Assembly: GCA_037176885.1 (NCBI GenBank)
Contig: JAWWNJ010000200.1
Span: 1 to 64,000 of the forward strand
Origin: Favolaschia claudopus
Taxonomy: Eukaryota; Basidiomycota; Agaricomycetes; Agaricales; Mycenaceae
Direction of reading: 5' to 3'
Length of the DNA stretch: 64,000 nt
The notes under the pieces are model-generated. The model did not search any database. It had not been told where the DNA came from and saw nothing but the letters and a program-made list of their open reading frames with translations. Made by a program: the position numbers and the translations under genes. Of the stretch, positions 11,634 through 23,891 are shown piece by piece; the first letter of the stretch is position 1; each line of letters opens with the position of its first letter.

Positions 11634-13582
11634 TCTGGTGTTGAACACGGTAGCTGCCCCGCTTCGGAGACCGAAAGGTGGTGATGGGTTTTAAAATCTT
11701 TGTCCAGCGCAAGGACGGCGGGGGAATCGGGGCACAAAGAATGCAGAGCATGCGGGGGGCGGCGTCGCTAAAGGCGGTGGTGTTGCGTGTGGCCTTGTGT
11801 ACTTAGTCCGGGGGTTAAAAGAGGTGCGGGGAACAGACAACGGGGGAGGTGGAACTAGCGGCACGAATCGTATATCACAGTAGAAGTATCGGGGGGAGCA
11901 CGGCGAGCGGGGAGGGCGGGGGAACAAGTGTTACGCATTGACATGCTCTCGGACTTTGCATGCTGGTTCTTGATGACCTTGGTCCTTGGCGAAGCTTGCT
12001 ATGAAGGATGCGCCGTCATGTGAAGCAGAAGAGTTCAAGCGCACAGAAAGCCCAGTCAAATTGCACTCCCATCCGCCGCCGCCGGGGCAACACTGGCAGC
12101 ATGCAAAACGGAGTTGCGGACCGTAAACACTGACAACTAGCTGATTGTATCATTTCCTAAAGCGTCGACTCAACGCCAGCTGTCGAAAGAGGAAGGGAAG
12201 GTAGATATACATGTGGGGCGAAAGCGCATGAGAGATGAGATAGGTGGAACCATCGTTGATACCACCGAGAATTCCAATCTACCTATGAATGCACGGCGAC
12301 CGCTAAACGCTCTGCGTAAATGTAATGTGCTCGGCGATGCATCAGTGCCTTCTATTCACGGATAATGTTTGTTTTATGGTTCCAGAGTAAAAAGATTTAC
12401 AGAGGACGGTGCGAAGGAAAAACGACGAAAAAGAAACCGTAACGGAATCACGGGGCAGCCGTAATCGAACCAGGACGAATTGTTAAATTCAGCTCACTAA
12501 CGAACCCCCTCGATACTCACTGCTCGGATCATCCACTACACCACTTGGGAGTTGTAAAGATAGATAGACAATGTATTCATAGCGCTTCAGTATCCTCCTT
12601 TAGACTTTAGCCAGGCTTTTCCAAGGCGCGTTGAGTAGATAGATGATCGATGTAGCACGGCGGAGTGACGAGGAAGGGGGAGATTTGGTCAAAATATGAA
12701 TCCAGGCGATCCATCATAATGTGGGTGCAGCAATCGGAATAGAAAACAAACATAGGTCGACGGTACAGGCTTGTGGATGCGGTGTTGTACTCTACCTCGT
12801 ATTCAGGCTTGATGACCAGCAATCCGCTTTCGTTATTGCTGATCGAATTTTCTGCGCACACGTTGGGACATCGAACGAGTTCAGCGGTGTACACTGCAGT
12901 GTAGGAAACAAAGGGAATGCCAGTGTGATGTTCAAAAGCCTGTACGGTGTCTGCTCGTCGCGCAGATCGGCGAAAGCGACTCGAATCCAGGTGAAAATGG
13001 ATGAAACTGGAACCAAACTGCATGGAATACCTCAATCGAATAGCCACATGCTGTAAAAGAGCACCATACCTCGCCGCTCGGTGGCTCAACGTTGGAGGAT
13101 ACTTACGACAAATACTTAGAGAAAGCTGACAAGGCTTGACTTGTAGCAGCTCGTGTTGTGTTCCGAATCTGTTTTGTGGGTTTGGTGCTTGATATTCCGA
13201 TAGAAATCCCGGCCTGCACTCAGCCTGAGCAGGAAACCACTTGAGACCCAGATAGCAGACGAGACCAAGACGAGACAGTCAATCATGCTGTGGCTGTGAC
13301 GTGAGTCTGATGAAATCTGCCACAAAATCTGCACGTCCAAATTCGGGTTGGCTCGAGCCGACTTGCAGTGGCGTTCTAGTTGGTTTTTACGCTCCAATAT
13401 CGAGGGAAACTATTTCGGTGTAAATGACTCGCCAGTTATTTCAATACGAGGGCTTCATGGGACAAGGCAACTTGCAAGTAATACCAGGTAATACAATATG
13501 TTATTGTGATAAAGTACAATGCGTGTACACACGTCGTGAGTGAACCTTCAGCCTTTCGTCGCGACAAGAAGAAATTTACAAA

Positions 13583-14025
13583 TCATGCGGGCTTGTTAAT
13601 CTCCTGCTTGGCATTACCCTTCTCGTTCTGAATGTTTCCCTGGGTCTGTTGGGTCTTGTCGCCAGTGATGGCGCCAACAACGCTGTCCTTCTTGCCCTCA
13701 AGACGATCGGCGGTACCCTCGACGTAGCCCTCGGCCTGTGCGGCCTTGTATTCACCTTCGCCACGGGCATGCTCCTCTGGATTGGCAGAAAAAAAAATGG
13801 TTAGACACCGGCGATTCCAAAAACAAGAAATCAATGCAAACGTACCCTTGCCTGACTTCTGCCACGACTCGAGCCCGGTGGCGTTTCCGATGGTCTCGAC
13901 GATCGTGCCCTTGGTGGAGTGGAATTGACCGGTGGTCTTACTGCAAGGAAAGAGTCAGTTACTAGCTAGAAGGAAGATGAAGACTAGGTAAACACGTACT
14001 CGTGGCCGTTGTTGCTCGAAGACAT
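13583..14025 (-). CDS. Hmp1-like mismatch/cruciform DNA recognition protein, intact copy
   Basis: A 104-residue protein in three exons, from ATG 14025 to TGA 13583. It begins [20 protein letters not shown] and contains [40 protein letters not shown] and [20 protein letters not shown]. This matches the small, charged, glycine- and glutamine-rich family annotated in basidiomycetes as mismatched base pair and cruciform DNA recognition protein (Hmp1), which resembles CsbD-type stress proteins. The family assignment rests on the TADRLxGKKD..VGAxTGDKTQQ pattern. A TATA box sits about 95 bp upstream. DNA binding is known only from the family name-giver; in most fungi such genes look like stress-responsive small proteins. 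The gene lies in one arm of a large inverted repeat. Confidence 0.88.
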
Positions 14026-14117
14026 GTTTAAGAGTGGTTGGTTGGGGTTGGTTAAAGTGGTGGATGAGTGAAGTGGGGTGGTAAGTTGTTGGATGGACCC
14101 CGATGTCTCCCCCCCGC

Positions 14118-14125
14118 CTTTTATA
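14118..14125 (-). promoter_or_regulatory. TATA box upstream of Hmp1-like gene, right arm
   Basis: Minus-strand TATAAAAG about 95 bp before ATG 14025, with the same adjacent dyad as in the left arm. Confidence 0.6.
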
Positions 14126-14816
14126 CGCTCAATTCATTGAGATCCGCGCCCCCTGTCCTGTCCACAGCGACGATGACCCGCGATGACCCCCTTGTTTCCG
14201 CCATGTGTCAAGCATGCTCGAGGGTGTGTCGCTACTTGTTCGCTGCGTCCTTGGTAGAATGTGTATCGATGGGCTTGAAGTGCGTAATATGGGCAGGTAT
14301 GGGCCGGCTTGACTCAGAGCATTCGGAGCGATCGGTTTGGGTAAAAATGTGGCTCCCTGTTTCTCTTGAAAGCTGATTTCGATCAAAGGTGGGGTTGGAG
14401 AGATGAAAGTTGCGTACATATTTCCTAAAAAGTGTCTGCTTTGACTTCCTTCGCCGCAAAGATGAGTGTTCATACTAGGTAGAGTACAAGCTACATCAAA
14501 GGACTGTATAGCACCCGAATCGTCTCGAATCCACATTCAAGCATTGTTCAGTCATCACTGTCCGGAGTTTCAATTTCGTCTGCGAAAAGACGTAGCTCTC
14601 CAAAAAACCTGCGAGCCGTAGGGGGGTTTTCTGTCCACTGCCTCCACAGCAGTCAACGCATCCTGATCATGGCCTATATTCTTCCCTTCACAGGTCATAG
14701 GATTAGCAGTTCGATCCAGTTTGAATATGCACTCAGGTTCCGTCGTCGTCTCCAGTTTTGCGACTGCGTAGGGCTGCACTCGGCGTGGTGGGCGCAATAA
14801 AGCGAAGGGATCCGAG

Positions 14817-16895
14817 CTAGCAGGACTCGGAGCAGTGTCGGCCAGAGGCGTCGTGCGTAGCTCTCGGTGAAGCTACGTGAAAGATCGGACGGCTACTGCG
14901 GGGAGCTATGAGAGGAGAAACATGCGTCGCTTCTGGAGGCGTGGGGCGAGGTGACGGAAATCTAGCAATCCCGTCACGACATGGCAAAGAAGGTTGTTGT
15001 ACCGTTGCGATAGAGGGTGACTCATAGAGAGTCGGTTTATAGGCCTGTCCGTCGAATCGGTCGCAAGAAGAGGGTACGGGGAACTTGACGCGAGGATCGC
15101 CTCCGTTATAATGTGAGGGCGCATAGAAGTGGGGAGAAGACAGTGGTGTGATTATCGTGTCAGAACTACGTGTTTGACTTTGATCCTTCATGCTCTGATA
15201 GACCGAAGGCGACAAATCGGCGTTGCGAATAGGTGTTCTGGGAGTCTGGTCCAAAGTCAAGTCTGATTGAGCTTCGCGAGGGGAGAAGGAGGATGTGAAA
15301 TTAGTAAGCGTTGGTGCACTGAGTTCGGCAGAATATCTTCTTGTAACAGCGGCAGAAAGACAGGAGGAGTGAGCAGGAGATACAGCGGGAGTTGTTACTT
15401 CAGCGAAGGAATGTAGATCGGAGCCTGCGGCAATCTCGGGGCTGGAAACGGGTAAGAGTTCTGTTGTTTTGCGCGCATTGCTGTTGACGGAATGGGGTCC
15501 AGACTTGAGCTCTGCTCCTGTATCGAAGGGACGATGGCCCGTATCGTCCACCGAACGCGCAAAGATGGGACTGTGAACTTGCTTGTACACCGCCTCCTCT
15601 GTATCGGACTCGGACTCGGGCGCATCGTTGAGAGGGTCCGAAATGTTGGCGTCGTCGGCGTTGCCATCGGGTCCTTTTTCCAAGCCAAGAATGAGTCCGA
15701 TAGTTTCCCAGGGATCTTCGTAATCGTAAATGCTATCGCGAAGGACCAGCGCGCTATTGCCTGTATGTCGTTCTTGCTTGGATATAGGCGTACGTACAGG
15801 GACACGGACGAATCCAGAGCAGTGAGCTGAGAGCGAAATGGCTGGGGTATTTCGCAGCGGAGGGAATGATCTTGATCCACGCTGTGTGATACTCGAGAAA
15901 GATGTGAGCTCCGAGTTGGGTGAAGTAGATTTGAATGTAGCAAGAACGGGAGATTCGGTGAATGTCTTGTGTTTCGAGGATGACTTGGAGGCAGTCTGAT
16001 TTTCGCCAGAGGAAACCTGCGGCGAAACCTAGAAGTAAGTAAACTGGCTGCCACAGGAATGAAGACCTGCCGCTTGATAGAGCGCATTCTGATTGTCGAA
16101 AAAGCGACTATCACATTCCACAGGGGTATCCGAATACTCGTAGTCAAGTTCCTCAAAAGTTGTATCTTTTTGTACGATATCCGGAGACGAGGTGAATTGG
16201 GCCGCTCCGATTCTCTGGATATCATCACAAGCTATGCGTCAAGAAGCAATAATCGACATACCCGCCGTTTGGTGTCTGTCGTTTCGCGATCCAACATCTC
16301 AGGATCCGACGAACGAGAACGCTTCGATCCTGTAATTCGCGGAGGCGGAGTCTGGGGCTCAACATTTCGGAAAGCGGAGAGACCAGCAAGATCAGGAATG
16401 GCAAGAATCTTATCCCTCGCGGCTTGCATCGAAAGTGCTAACACCAAGACTGTAAAACCAGAAGATCCAAGTGCCCAGCACTTACGTTCTGTCGTATCGA
16501 GCTTCTCGAGAACTTTAGAGGTTCGAATGCCAGAGCTTGATTGGTGGCTTGCATTCCGGTCCCGAGTCTTGCGCTGAGGAGATCGAGGGGGTGTAGTTGG
16601 CCCATTGGAATCATCCAGCCACGACGAAACATGGTGCCTTGCATGAGATAACTCGATATCACTTGCGTGTGCTTTTGGGCCATGTCCACTCGAGTTTCGA
16701 CTGCCAGCACGTCCACTGAGTCCCTTTGAGAGAATCTCGAGCCGTTGGCGACTGAAATGGTTCTTCTGCGCTCGACCCGTTGAATCTTTGTTTCGTGCTC
16801 TTGCGGCGTTTCTGATTTGGAGACGAGTTAAAGCAGAAGTAGCAAAGTAATGCGTTCTACCTTTTGCCACCCATGTAGTTGGCACCGGGCGCCAT
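14817..16895 (-). CDS. Disordered Ser/Pro-rich protein with N-terminal MGGKRNAARAR motif, unknown function
   Basis: The start is set at ATG 16895, giving MAPGANYMGGKRNAARARNK across the first intron (donor GTAGAACGC). That basic N-terminus looks conserved rather than random. It continues with QKNHFSRQRLEILSKGLSGR, a basic Ser-rich stretch ending RTSKVLEKLDTTE, then AIPDLAGLSAF and TPPPRITGSKRSRSSDPEML. Further exons give an acidic stretch (FEELDYEYSDTPVE) and IYDYEDPWETIGLILGLEKG, followed by a long S/T/P-rich tail to TAG 14817. No enzyme domain is visible; repeated SP and TP sites suggest phosphorylation. In another frame coding-like sequence continues to 14570 (LADTAPSPASSDPFALLRPP), so a one-base error near 14870-14890 may hide about 80 more residues. 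I do not recognise the gene. Confidence 0.65.
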
Positions 16896-17395
16896 CGCAA
16901 GGAAGGCGACACGAATCGTGGTTGAGTCGAGAAACTACTTTGAGCTAAAGTAGAAAATGCCGTCATGGAGATCACAGGCACGCGTCGTGAGAGCAACCTT
17001 CCCGATTCGTATTACTATCTCTGTTGTCAACTACCAATTCTCAAAAAATTGTGTCTCGATTGTACTATCCGCCTGAACCGTTATTCAAACTCGAATTGCA
17101 TTCCTCACCGCGCGCCCTGACCGATTGGGGACACGAAAATCAGATACTTTCCGAAAGCCGTGTGACAGTGCAGCAAAGGACACAGCTGAGGCACGCCTTG
17201 CTCTGTGGAAGCCCATAGCAAATCGCAGTTGTCCAGTCCTACTCATCTTACACTTACACCAGTCGAACGAGGTCTGTATCATAATGCGGCTGTTCCCGTC
17301 GAGTGCCTGCTCCATGCAAGCTTTGCGGGAATTGCGAACGTTTATCATTGATACCGAGTTGCAGCTTCACTCGCCGTCTCGCGGCCGACAGGACT

Positions 17396-19692
17396 ATGAG
17401 CACCAAAAAGAGTGACATTGACACTGAATACTCGATGTCTCCGGTCGCGTTGTCCCTCTCCATCGCACTCACCCTCATGCTGGTCTCCGTCCTCTCTCTC
17501 AGGCGCCTGTGTTCCCTGTCCCTTCCCCCGGGCTCACCAAATCTACCTCTTCTTGGAAATATGTACAATATGCCAAAGTACTGCCCTTGGGAGGCCTATG
17601 CGCAATATAGCAAGGAGCTCAGTCCGTACTCTTGGCTCTCTTGATTCTTTCGAACTGACAAGCGTGCTTCAAGGCTCAGATATTATCCATGTTGGTCTCC
17701 CGGGAGCATCAATTGTCGTACTGTGCTCCTTGCAAGCTGCGAGAGATCTGTTGGATAAACGTGCTGCAATTTATTCGGATAGGTCAGTTTCGCTTTCAAG
17801 CCGATACACTGGAAAGGGACTAAGGGACTGCTAGGCCGAAATTCACAATGTTCCACGAATTGGTAGGGGGAGACATATCTTTCGGTGAGGATCTTTCCAT
17901 GTCTGCTTCGCCGAGATTCCGTTGACGGTCTTCAGGTTTCGGACAGTATGGTAAATACTCTTTGCACCGATAACCGCGCTCAAAGGCAATGGAATGACTG
18001 GTTTCCAGGCGATCTTTGGCAAGTTAACTGCCATCTTATGTTATCTGTCTAGAGCTCACACCCTGTCACCTTCAAAGGCGCACTCACCGTCGTTTATTCC
18101 ACAAATCTCTTGGCAGCCCAGCCGCAAACCGTTTCCGATCTCAATCCCTCGCACACGCTCAAGATCTCGTTCGACGCTTGACGGAAAAGCCGGAGGCATA
18201 TACTGAGCATTTCGACCAGTTAGTTCTACTAAAATCCAAGTCGATTGTCGCTGACTGATTGACCCACACTTCAGTGTCATCTCTGCCAGCATGATATCCA
18301 TTGCCTATGGTCTAGACGTTGCGCCGACAGGAGACGAATACATCTCGACTGCAGACGCCATCCTTGATATATTTCTAGAGGCCCTCACTCCGGGAAAGTT
18401 CTTAGTTGTACATGGTTCCCTTCACAAGTGCTAGATTGCATGGAATTGACCTACACACGACAGGACGCTATTCCACTGTGAAGGCATGTTCCGGCTTGGG
18501 TGCCTGGTGCCGGATTCCAACACAAAGCAGTGAAGTGGAAGCGGGAGATTCGAGAATGGCTGGATACGCCTTTCCAAGCAGCTAAACAAATTATGGTGCG
18601 CATCACTTGTCATTGTTGTCTCCACGTTCGCAGATGACCCCTTCTGTGTAGAAAGAAGGATCTGCCAGGCCGTCTTTTACGATGGATAACTTGCGTGAGA
18701 TGGAACACTCGGAAGTTTCATATATCTCTGAAGACGACATTAAATACGTGGCTGGGACTATCTATAGTGCTGGGAAAGATACGGTGAGCTTGTGGCTACC
18801 TTCAATTCGATAAGGGTAGGTGGTTGAATTTAACCTGTCCAGACGCGGCTCGCCCTGCGCGTTTTCGTCCGTGGTATCCTGGAAAACCTCGCCGCGCAGA
18901 GAAACGCGCAGCAACAGTTCGACAAGGTTCTCGGTTGCAAACCGGGCATCATCTCCCGACCTTCGAAGACGAGCCGGATTTGCCCTGGGTGACTGCGTGC
19001 GTGAAAGAAACGCTGAGGTGGTGGCCTGTCCTGCCGCTTGGTGGGTTGACAACGCATCACCACTCTTGTGTTTCCTCGAATTAATGATGGATTTTGAAGG
19101 GTTGGCGAGGTGTACAAGCGCGGAAGACGTATATGAAGGGCATCGAATACCTGCTGGGTCGTTTGTTCTACCGAATGTGTGGTGGGAAGATTCCGGGTTG
19201 TTTCTTCAGCCTGTACTAACACCTGCTTCCAAGGGCAATACTCCACGATGAGACTGTCTACCCCGATCCTGAGTCTTTCAAACCCGAGCGCTTCCTCCTT
19301 CCGGACGGACGCCTGGACCTTGGCGTTCCAGATCCCGATATAGCGATTTTCGGATTTGGGCGGCGGTCAGTCGATCTCAAAGACGGTCGCGCGATGACAC
19401 TGACATGAATATGACAGAATCTGTGCAGGTCAACAGATGGGGTGGAACACAGTGTGGATCATGGTCGCGTCGATGCTCGCCGCGTTTGATATCACGAAAG
19501 CGAGGGACGAAAGCACTGGGGAGGTCATTGAGCCGTCGGCGGGGCACACGTCTGAGATCATGGAGTGAGTTTCTCGCAAGTCCTCAGGTTTTTTATTAGC
19601 TTGACGCGTAAACTGCTTGAAGTGCTCCAGTGCCTTTCAAATGTTCTATCAAGCGGCGGTTTGTGAATCGTACTGTTTTGGATGAACTGTAA
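17396..19692 (+). CDS. Cytochrome P450 monooxygenase
   Basis: A heme-thiolate monooxygenase, probably ER-anchored by the N-terminal helix VALSLSIALTLMLVSVLSL, followed by the proline hinge LPPGSPNLPLLGNM. Landmarks in order across many short introns: SDIIHVGLPGASIVVLCS; I-helix AGTIYSAGKDT; ExxR helix VKETLRWWPVLPLG; DVYEGHRIPAGS; ETVYPDPESFKPERF; and heme loop FGFGRRICAGQQMG, in which the cysteine is restored by splicing over an intron. The C-terminus VPFKCSIKRR is typical of basidiomycete P450s annotated as O-methylsterigmatocystin-oxidoreductase-like. The segment after the I-helix (DKVLG to HLPTFEDEPD, about 18930-18950) is out of frame by one missing base. Substrate cannot be read from sequence. 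Confidence 0.88.
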
Positions 19693-20649
19693 GGGTGGAA
19701 CGAATGTGGGGCTGGATGCACCTCTTGGCCGTCTTCTGCAGCAGCTACGTGTGCAAAATACTCGATGGCATCTGCATTTGAAGTATCATTCGTGCACAAG
19801 CCTGAAAAAGTCCCAGCTTTCTCCCGTGCTTGAAGAATTTGGCGCGAAGCATGGGCGATTATGACCCAGACCAGAGCGCGACCAATGATATTGATCCCCA
19901 GCGAATGGTATCCGCGTGTATGTGCTATTTGTTGGTTCATTTCTTTCGCTCGATTCGACACCATTCGACGGCAGCCAAAGCCGTTGACAAATGAATGACA
20001 GTTCAGAGATAGGATGTGAGTCGTGATTGGTGCATAAATGCCGTACCAGTAGGCTCGGCCATAGATACGTCGGACACGGAGTGCGGTCGTTAGGAGGTCA
20101 GTACTGAGTACATAACGCGTTGAGCCCTCGGAGAGTCCAAGGAATGCGGGGATTAATAAAGGACTTCGCAGGGCCAGAGGGAGAAATACGAGATAGGGCA
20201 AGATAGGGCAATGTATCGTAGTACATGCCAGCAGCTAACGTTGTTCAATGCAGCCTCTGGTCCTCTAAAATCATGACGTCGGTGCCGCAGACAAAAGGAG
20301 TAGGAGATGAGGTCGCCAAGGGGACAATAGAGGCCAGGAGCGCACTTGAGGGCGACGAGGAGGCATCCAAGGGCAATGGAAGGGCATGGGGGGATGAGGA
20401 AGGGTTTGCAAGGCCGCTACGGCCTGAAATGCTAGAGGGACTTTGCAGGGAGTTGGGATGAAAATTATTGGACCCGGTCCGGCAACTGCCGGCTACGAAA
20501 TTACTGAATTCGGAATTGGCAAGCGTGTAAAACTCTAGTGTTTCTTGCCTTGTTCTTCTCCGCACGGGCTTCGTCCGCGCCCCAGGCGTTCCTTCCTTTC
20601 TGCTACTAGGTCGCAGCGCGGTCTGGTCTACACTCATTCATTCGTCGCT
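19693..20649. other. Intergenic region, no confident gene
   Basis: It separates the P450 from the next plus-strand gene. Two open minus-strand stretches exist, 20637-20245 (ATG start, Ser-rich) and 20201-19596 (no ATG at its start). Neither shows a family motif and no splice link between them convinced me. Confidence 0.4.
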
Positions 20650-23424
20650 ATGAACGAAAGCTTCACCTTCCCTGCTCGTCCTCAACCCCTTCTCCGTCCC
20701 CCACCAGCCCAGCCTCCAGCCGAACCCATAAATCGCGAATCTAACGCTCTCCGGGCTTCCGTTCTCGATGCTGCCCTCCAACTGGGTCTCGGTGCTAATG
20801 GCACCGTAGCAAACTGGATGTTCAACAACGCGGTTGAAGAGGAAGAGGAGGAAGACGAGGTAAGCTAATATCCTCTTGAGATTAGCAATGTCCATGTTCC
20901 GCTGGCGATTATGTCTCTCAAATATCTTTCGAACATGTGGAACACTCGTTATGAATTGAATGCCTCTCATACTGACCATCGTTCGCAGGTCAAAGATCCC
21001 TTGTCCCCCTCTTCAGAAGACCATGCAAACTCGTCGTACTCGACGCCTCCCACTTCTATATCTTCCCATTCAGATTCATACCAACTCAGCGGTCCTCCGA
21101 AGGTTCATTTTCCCGTTATGCCGGTGACGGCCATCTCAACTCCTCCTCCTTTTCCCGAGCCACCGGTCGCACCTCTTAACGCGAATAAATTGCGGAAACC
21201 GAAACGTTCAGACGGCTACGAGAGCGACGGCGGGTACGTCAGCGATAGCGGCAAAAAATCCCGTGTTCGCACCAAATCGAAGACCTCCAAAGACGTACCG
21301 CAAATGCCTATCAGTGAGCCCATGGAGCTCATCCCGCTCACCAAAGAGGAGCGAAAGCGTCGGAAGAAAGAGGCCAAGTCCTCCCCCTCCAAAGATGGGG
21401 CCGAGACGGATGTTGAAGACGTGTCCAAATCCAAATCTAGGCCGCCCAAGACCAAGAAGAAAGATAAAAAGGACAAGCAAGGGTCTGCTGATGTGGGTGC
21501 GGGTGGTGGATACGAGACCGATGACGGTTATGTTTCTTCATCTGGGAAGAAATCAAAGTCTGGCCGGAGATTCTTTTCCCTCCGCAAAAAATCGGCTGAT
21601 AACTCGAGCGAGGCGGCTGCTCCCCCCGAGCCTGTGCCCGCGCTCCCTCCCATGCCCGATTTTGAATTGCCCATTGCTTCCCGCTTTGGGACCACATTCG
21701 AAGGCGGAAGTTCTGCACCTAGTCGTTCAGAAACACCGCTTCTTCCTCCGTCGAGACCTTTCGCTGGGCCGGGACTTGCCAACTCAGGCTCATCTGCGAG
21801 CTCCATCTCCTCCAGCGCCAACTCACTTCTCACCCCTGTAGACCAGGAGAGCTTTAGTTCTGGCGGCTCTCGGTCGATAGATGAAGGACGGGATAAAAGC
21901 CTGCGCGGGGAACAGTTCAACTCACCTGCTCAATACTCTCCTCCTTCGACGGCAAATTCCCATTCTCCCAGCGGGAAAGGGAAATTCGCAATGTCGTTCC
22001 CTCTTTCTCGAACAGGGAGTGCAAACTCAATGGAACCTAATGCTAACAACAATGGAAAACATGTGCCCTCACCTATCTCTACATTGTCGCCCGGCGCCCT
22101 AGGCTCTGCGTTGAACTCACGCGCTCCATCACCCATAGCGGGATCTCCGTTCGTTGTGCTTACGCCTATCAACACGAACACTTCGAGTTTCCCTCGGGCT
22201 GTCTCCCCCTCCCCCTCAGAAAATTTCGCTCCGTCGTCGGACTATATCGTCCCCTCGCGTTCCGCCTCGCCTCTCCCCCCACGCCATCACCCGGGCGACT
22301 CATCCTCAACTTCCTCGTCCTCAACACAACACCCACCCAACGTCCTCGCGTACTACAACACAGGGGACGTTCCGCCGCCGAGTCCGCCCCCAATAAGTCC
22401 ACTACCCCGTGCTCCGCCTAGCTCTGCTGGGCGCGCGAAGGAACCGATGTTGGGGGTCACGAGAATACGAGGGATGAGCCAAGACCGCGGGGGAGGACGG
22501 AGCGTGAGTCCCAGTCCACCAGGTCCACTGTCACCTATGAATGGGGGCGGGGCGCTCTCGCCCATCGGCAGCGGTCAGAGTGCCCAGCTGCGTCCCCTTT
22601 CTCCTGGTGGTCTCGCGAGCCCTATTTCGCCCGGTGGCGTACAACGTGGACGGGCGGCACCGTTTCCAATGTCGCCTGTATCAGGGAACCGGCCTCCGGT
22701 TGGGTCCAGCAATGGGGGCATGGGGTCGGGGCTGGCGGCGAGGGTGAATGTGGAGAGGTATCGCGATTTGTATGCCATCCAAATTCCGGCGACGCCTGTG
22801 CAAGGACCCGGATCGGGGATGAAGAGTTCTGGCGCAAGTGCAAGTGCGGGGGGTGGGAGGAGGAAGGTGTGGTTTGAGGATGAGGATAAGCCGCGGGTCG
22901 AGGAGGAGGAAGTTGGGATTCGAGTCGAGGATTGGGATGAAGGGAGTCGGGAGGAGGAAGAGGAGGAGGCCGATGAGATGCGCCATGTCCTTGGTCGGTT
23001 CAGGGATCCCCAGGAAAATAAGGCGCGAAGAATGGGCATTGCACTGGAGCGGAATAACTCTGGTGCACTTAGACCTGGCATTGGGCGGCCCATTCGGTCC
23101 TCTTCTCCGGCTCCCATTCCCGACGACGTGAGAGAAGCATATTCCGACGATGACGAGGCGTCGCAATATCCTGATGAGGACCGAACAGCGGGACGGTCCA
23201 CGATGTATCGCGTCGAAAATGGAGGAAGAGATACGATACGGTGGAGTGAGTATGAGGTTGACGCACGGGCAAGCTTTCTTGAGGTGGAGAATAGCGAGAA
23301 GGCGAGGGGAACGCTTGTCGACCGTGTCGGCAAGATGTACGATTCAAGTGGGAGGGAGAAGGCGGCGGTGCCGCCTGTACCGAAGATTCCTGCTGGATTG
23401 GTCGGCGTGGGGAATAGGTTTTGA
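20650..23424 (+). CDS. Large disordered Ser/Pro-rich protein, unknown function
   Basis: Two exons: 20650-20859 from the ATG of MNESFTFPARPQPLLRPPPA, and 20989-23424, joined over a 129-nt GTAAGC..CAG intron, giving 881 residues. The N-terminus predicts a short ordered helix (RASVLDAALQLGLGANGTVA NWMF). Next come an SSHSDSY-type Ser-rich stretch and two basic modules with a repeated signature, SDGYESDGGYVSDSGKKSR and GGGYETDDGYVSSSGKKSK. A long stretch of SPxP phosphorylation-type sites follows, then an ordered-looking acidic C-terminal quarter (KVWFEDEDKPRVEEEEVG; RVGKMYDSSG). No catalytic domain is visible. An antisense frame of 287 codons at 23438-22575 is a shadow. The reading frame is uninterrupted over 2.4 kb, in contrast to genes further left. 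Confidence 0.82.
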
Positions 23425-23891
23425 AGCACTGCTCGCATCTGGTTTTTTTTCCCTTTGCGTCATTTCATTCGTTTGGGCATTTCTTTTTTTCTTTCGTCAA
23501 TTCAATGTAGCGTTTATGTCCCCCTCCTACACGATCATTCTCTGTGCATACACACATACCCGCCTTGCTTGTCTCGTTGTTGGCTGGCCTTATAGATGTA
23601 ACATACCAAATACAAATATTTCGAATATATAGTTTGAACTACAATACCTAAAATCCTATGTCTTCTCTTCTTTGGACGAAGGTGTGCGTTCTCGAAAATT
23701 TCCCGAGTCATTGGCGCTTTTTTCGTCGCGGCCGGGGTTGTGGGCGCCAGTTGACTCGAAGGACCCGAAAAGGCAACTGTGACAAAAAGACATTGCCACG
23801 ACGTCACTTTGCGCCTCTTGTCCCGGACCACAATAACACCGTTGCTCGCTACCACCGCCTTTCTCTTATACCTACCCATCTATCACCCTTA

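Larger units (their letters stand above)
11634..14194. repeat. Right arm of large inverted repeat (about 2.56 kb)
   Basis: Inverted partner of 6844-9419. It runs from GCATTGATTCTCTGG at its inner edge to CCCCCTTG at its outer edge. It carries the intact Hmp1-like gene on the minus strand and its TATA box; the remaining 2 kb is the same non-coding sequence as in the left arm. Confidence 0.93.

Noticed and set aside
22575..23438. 287-codon antisense frame
   Set aside because: Lies wholly inside the S/P-rich gene on the other strand; composition follows from codon bias of that gene.
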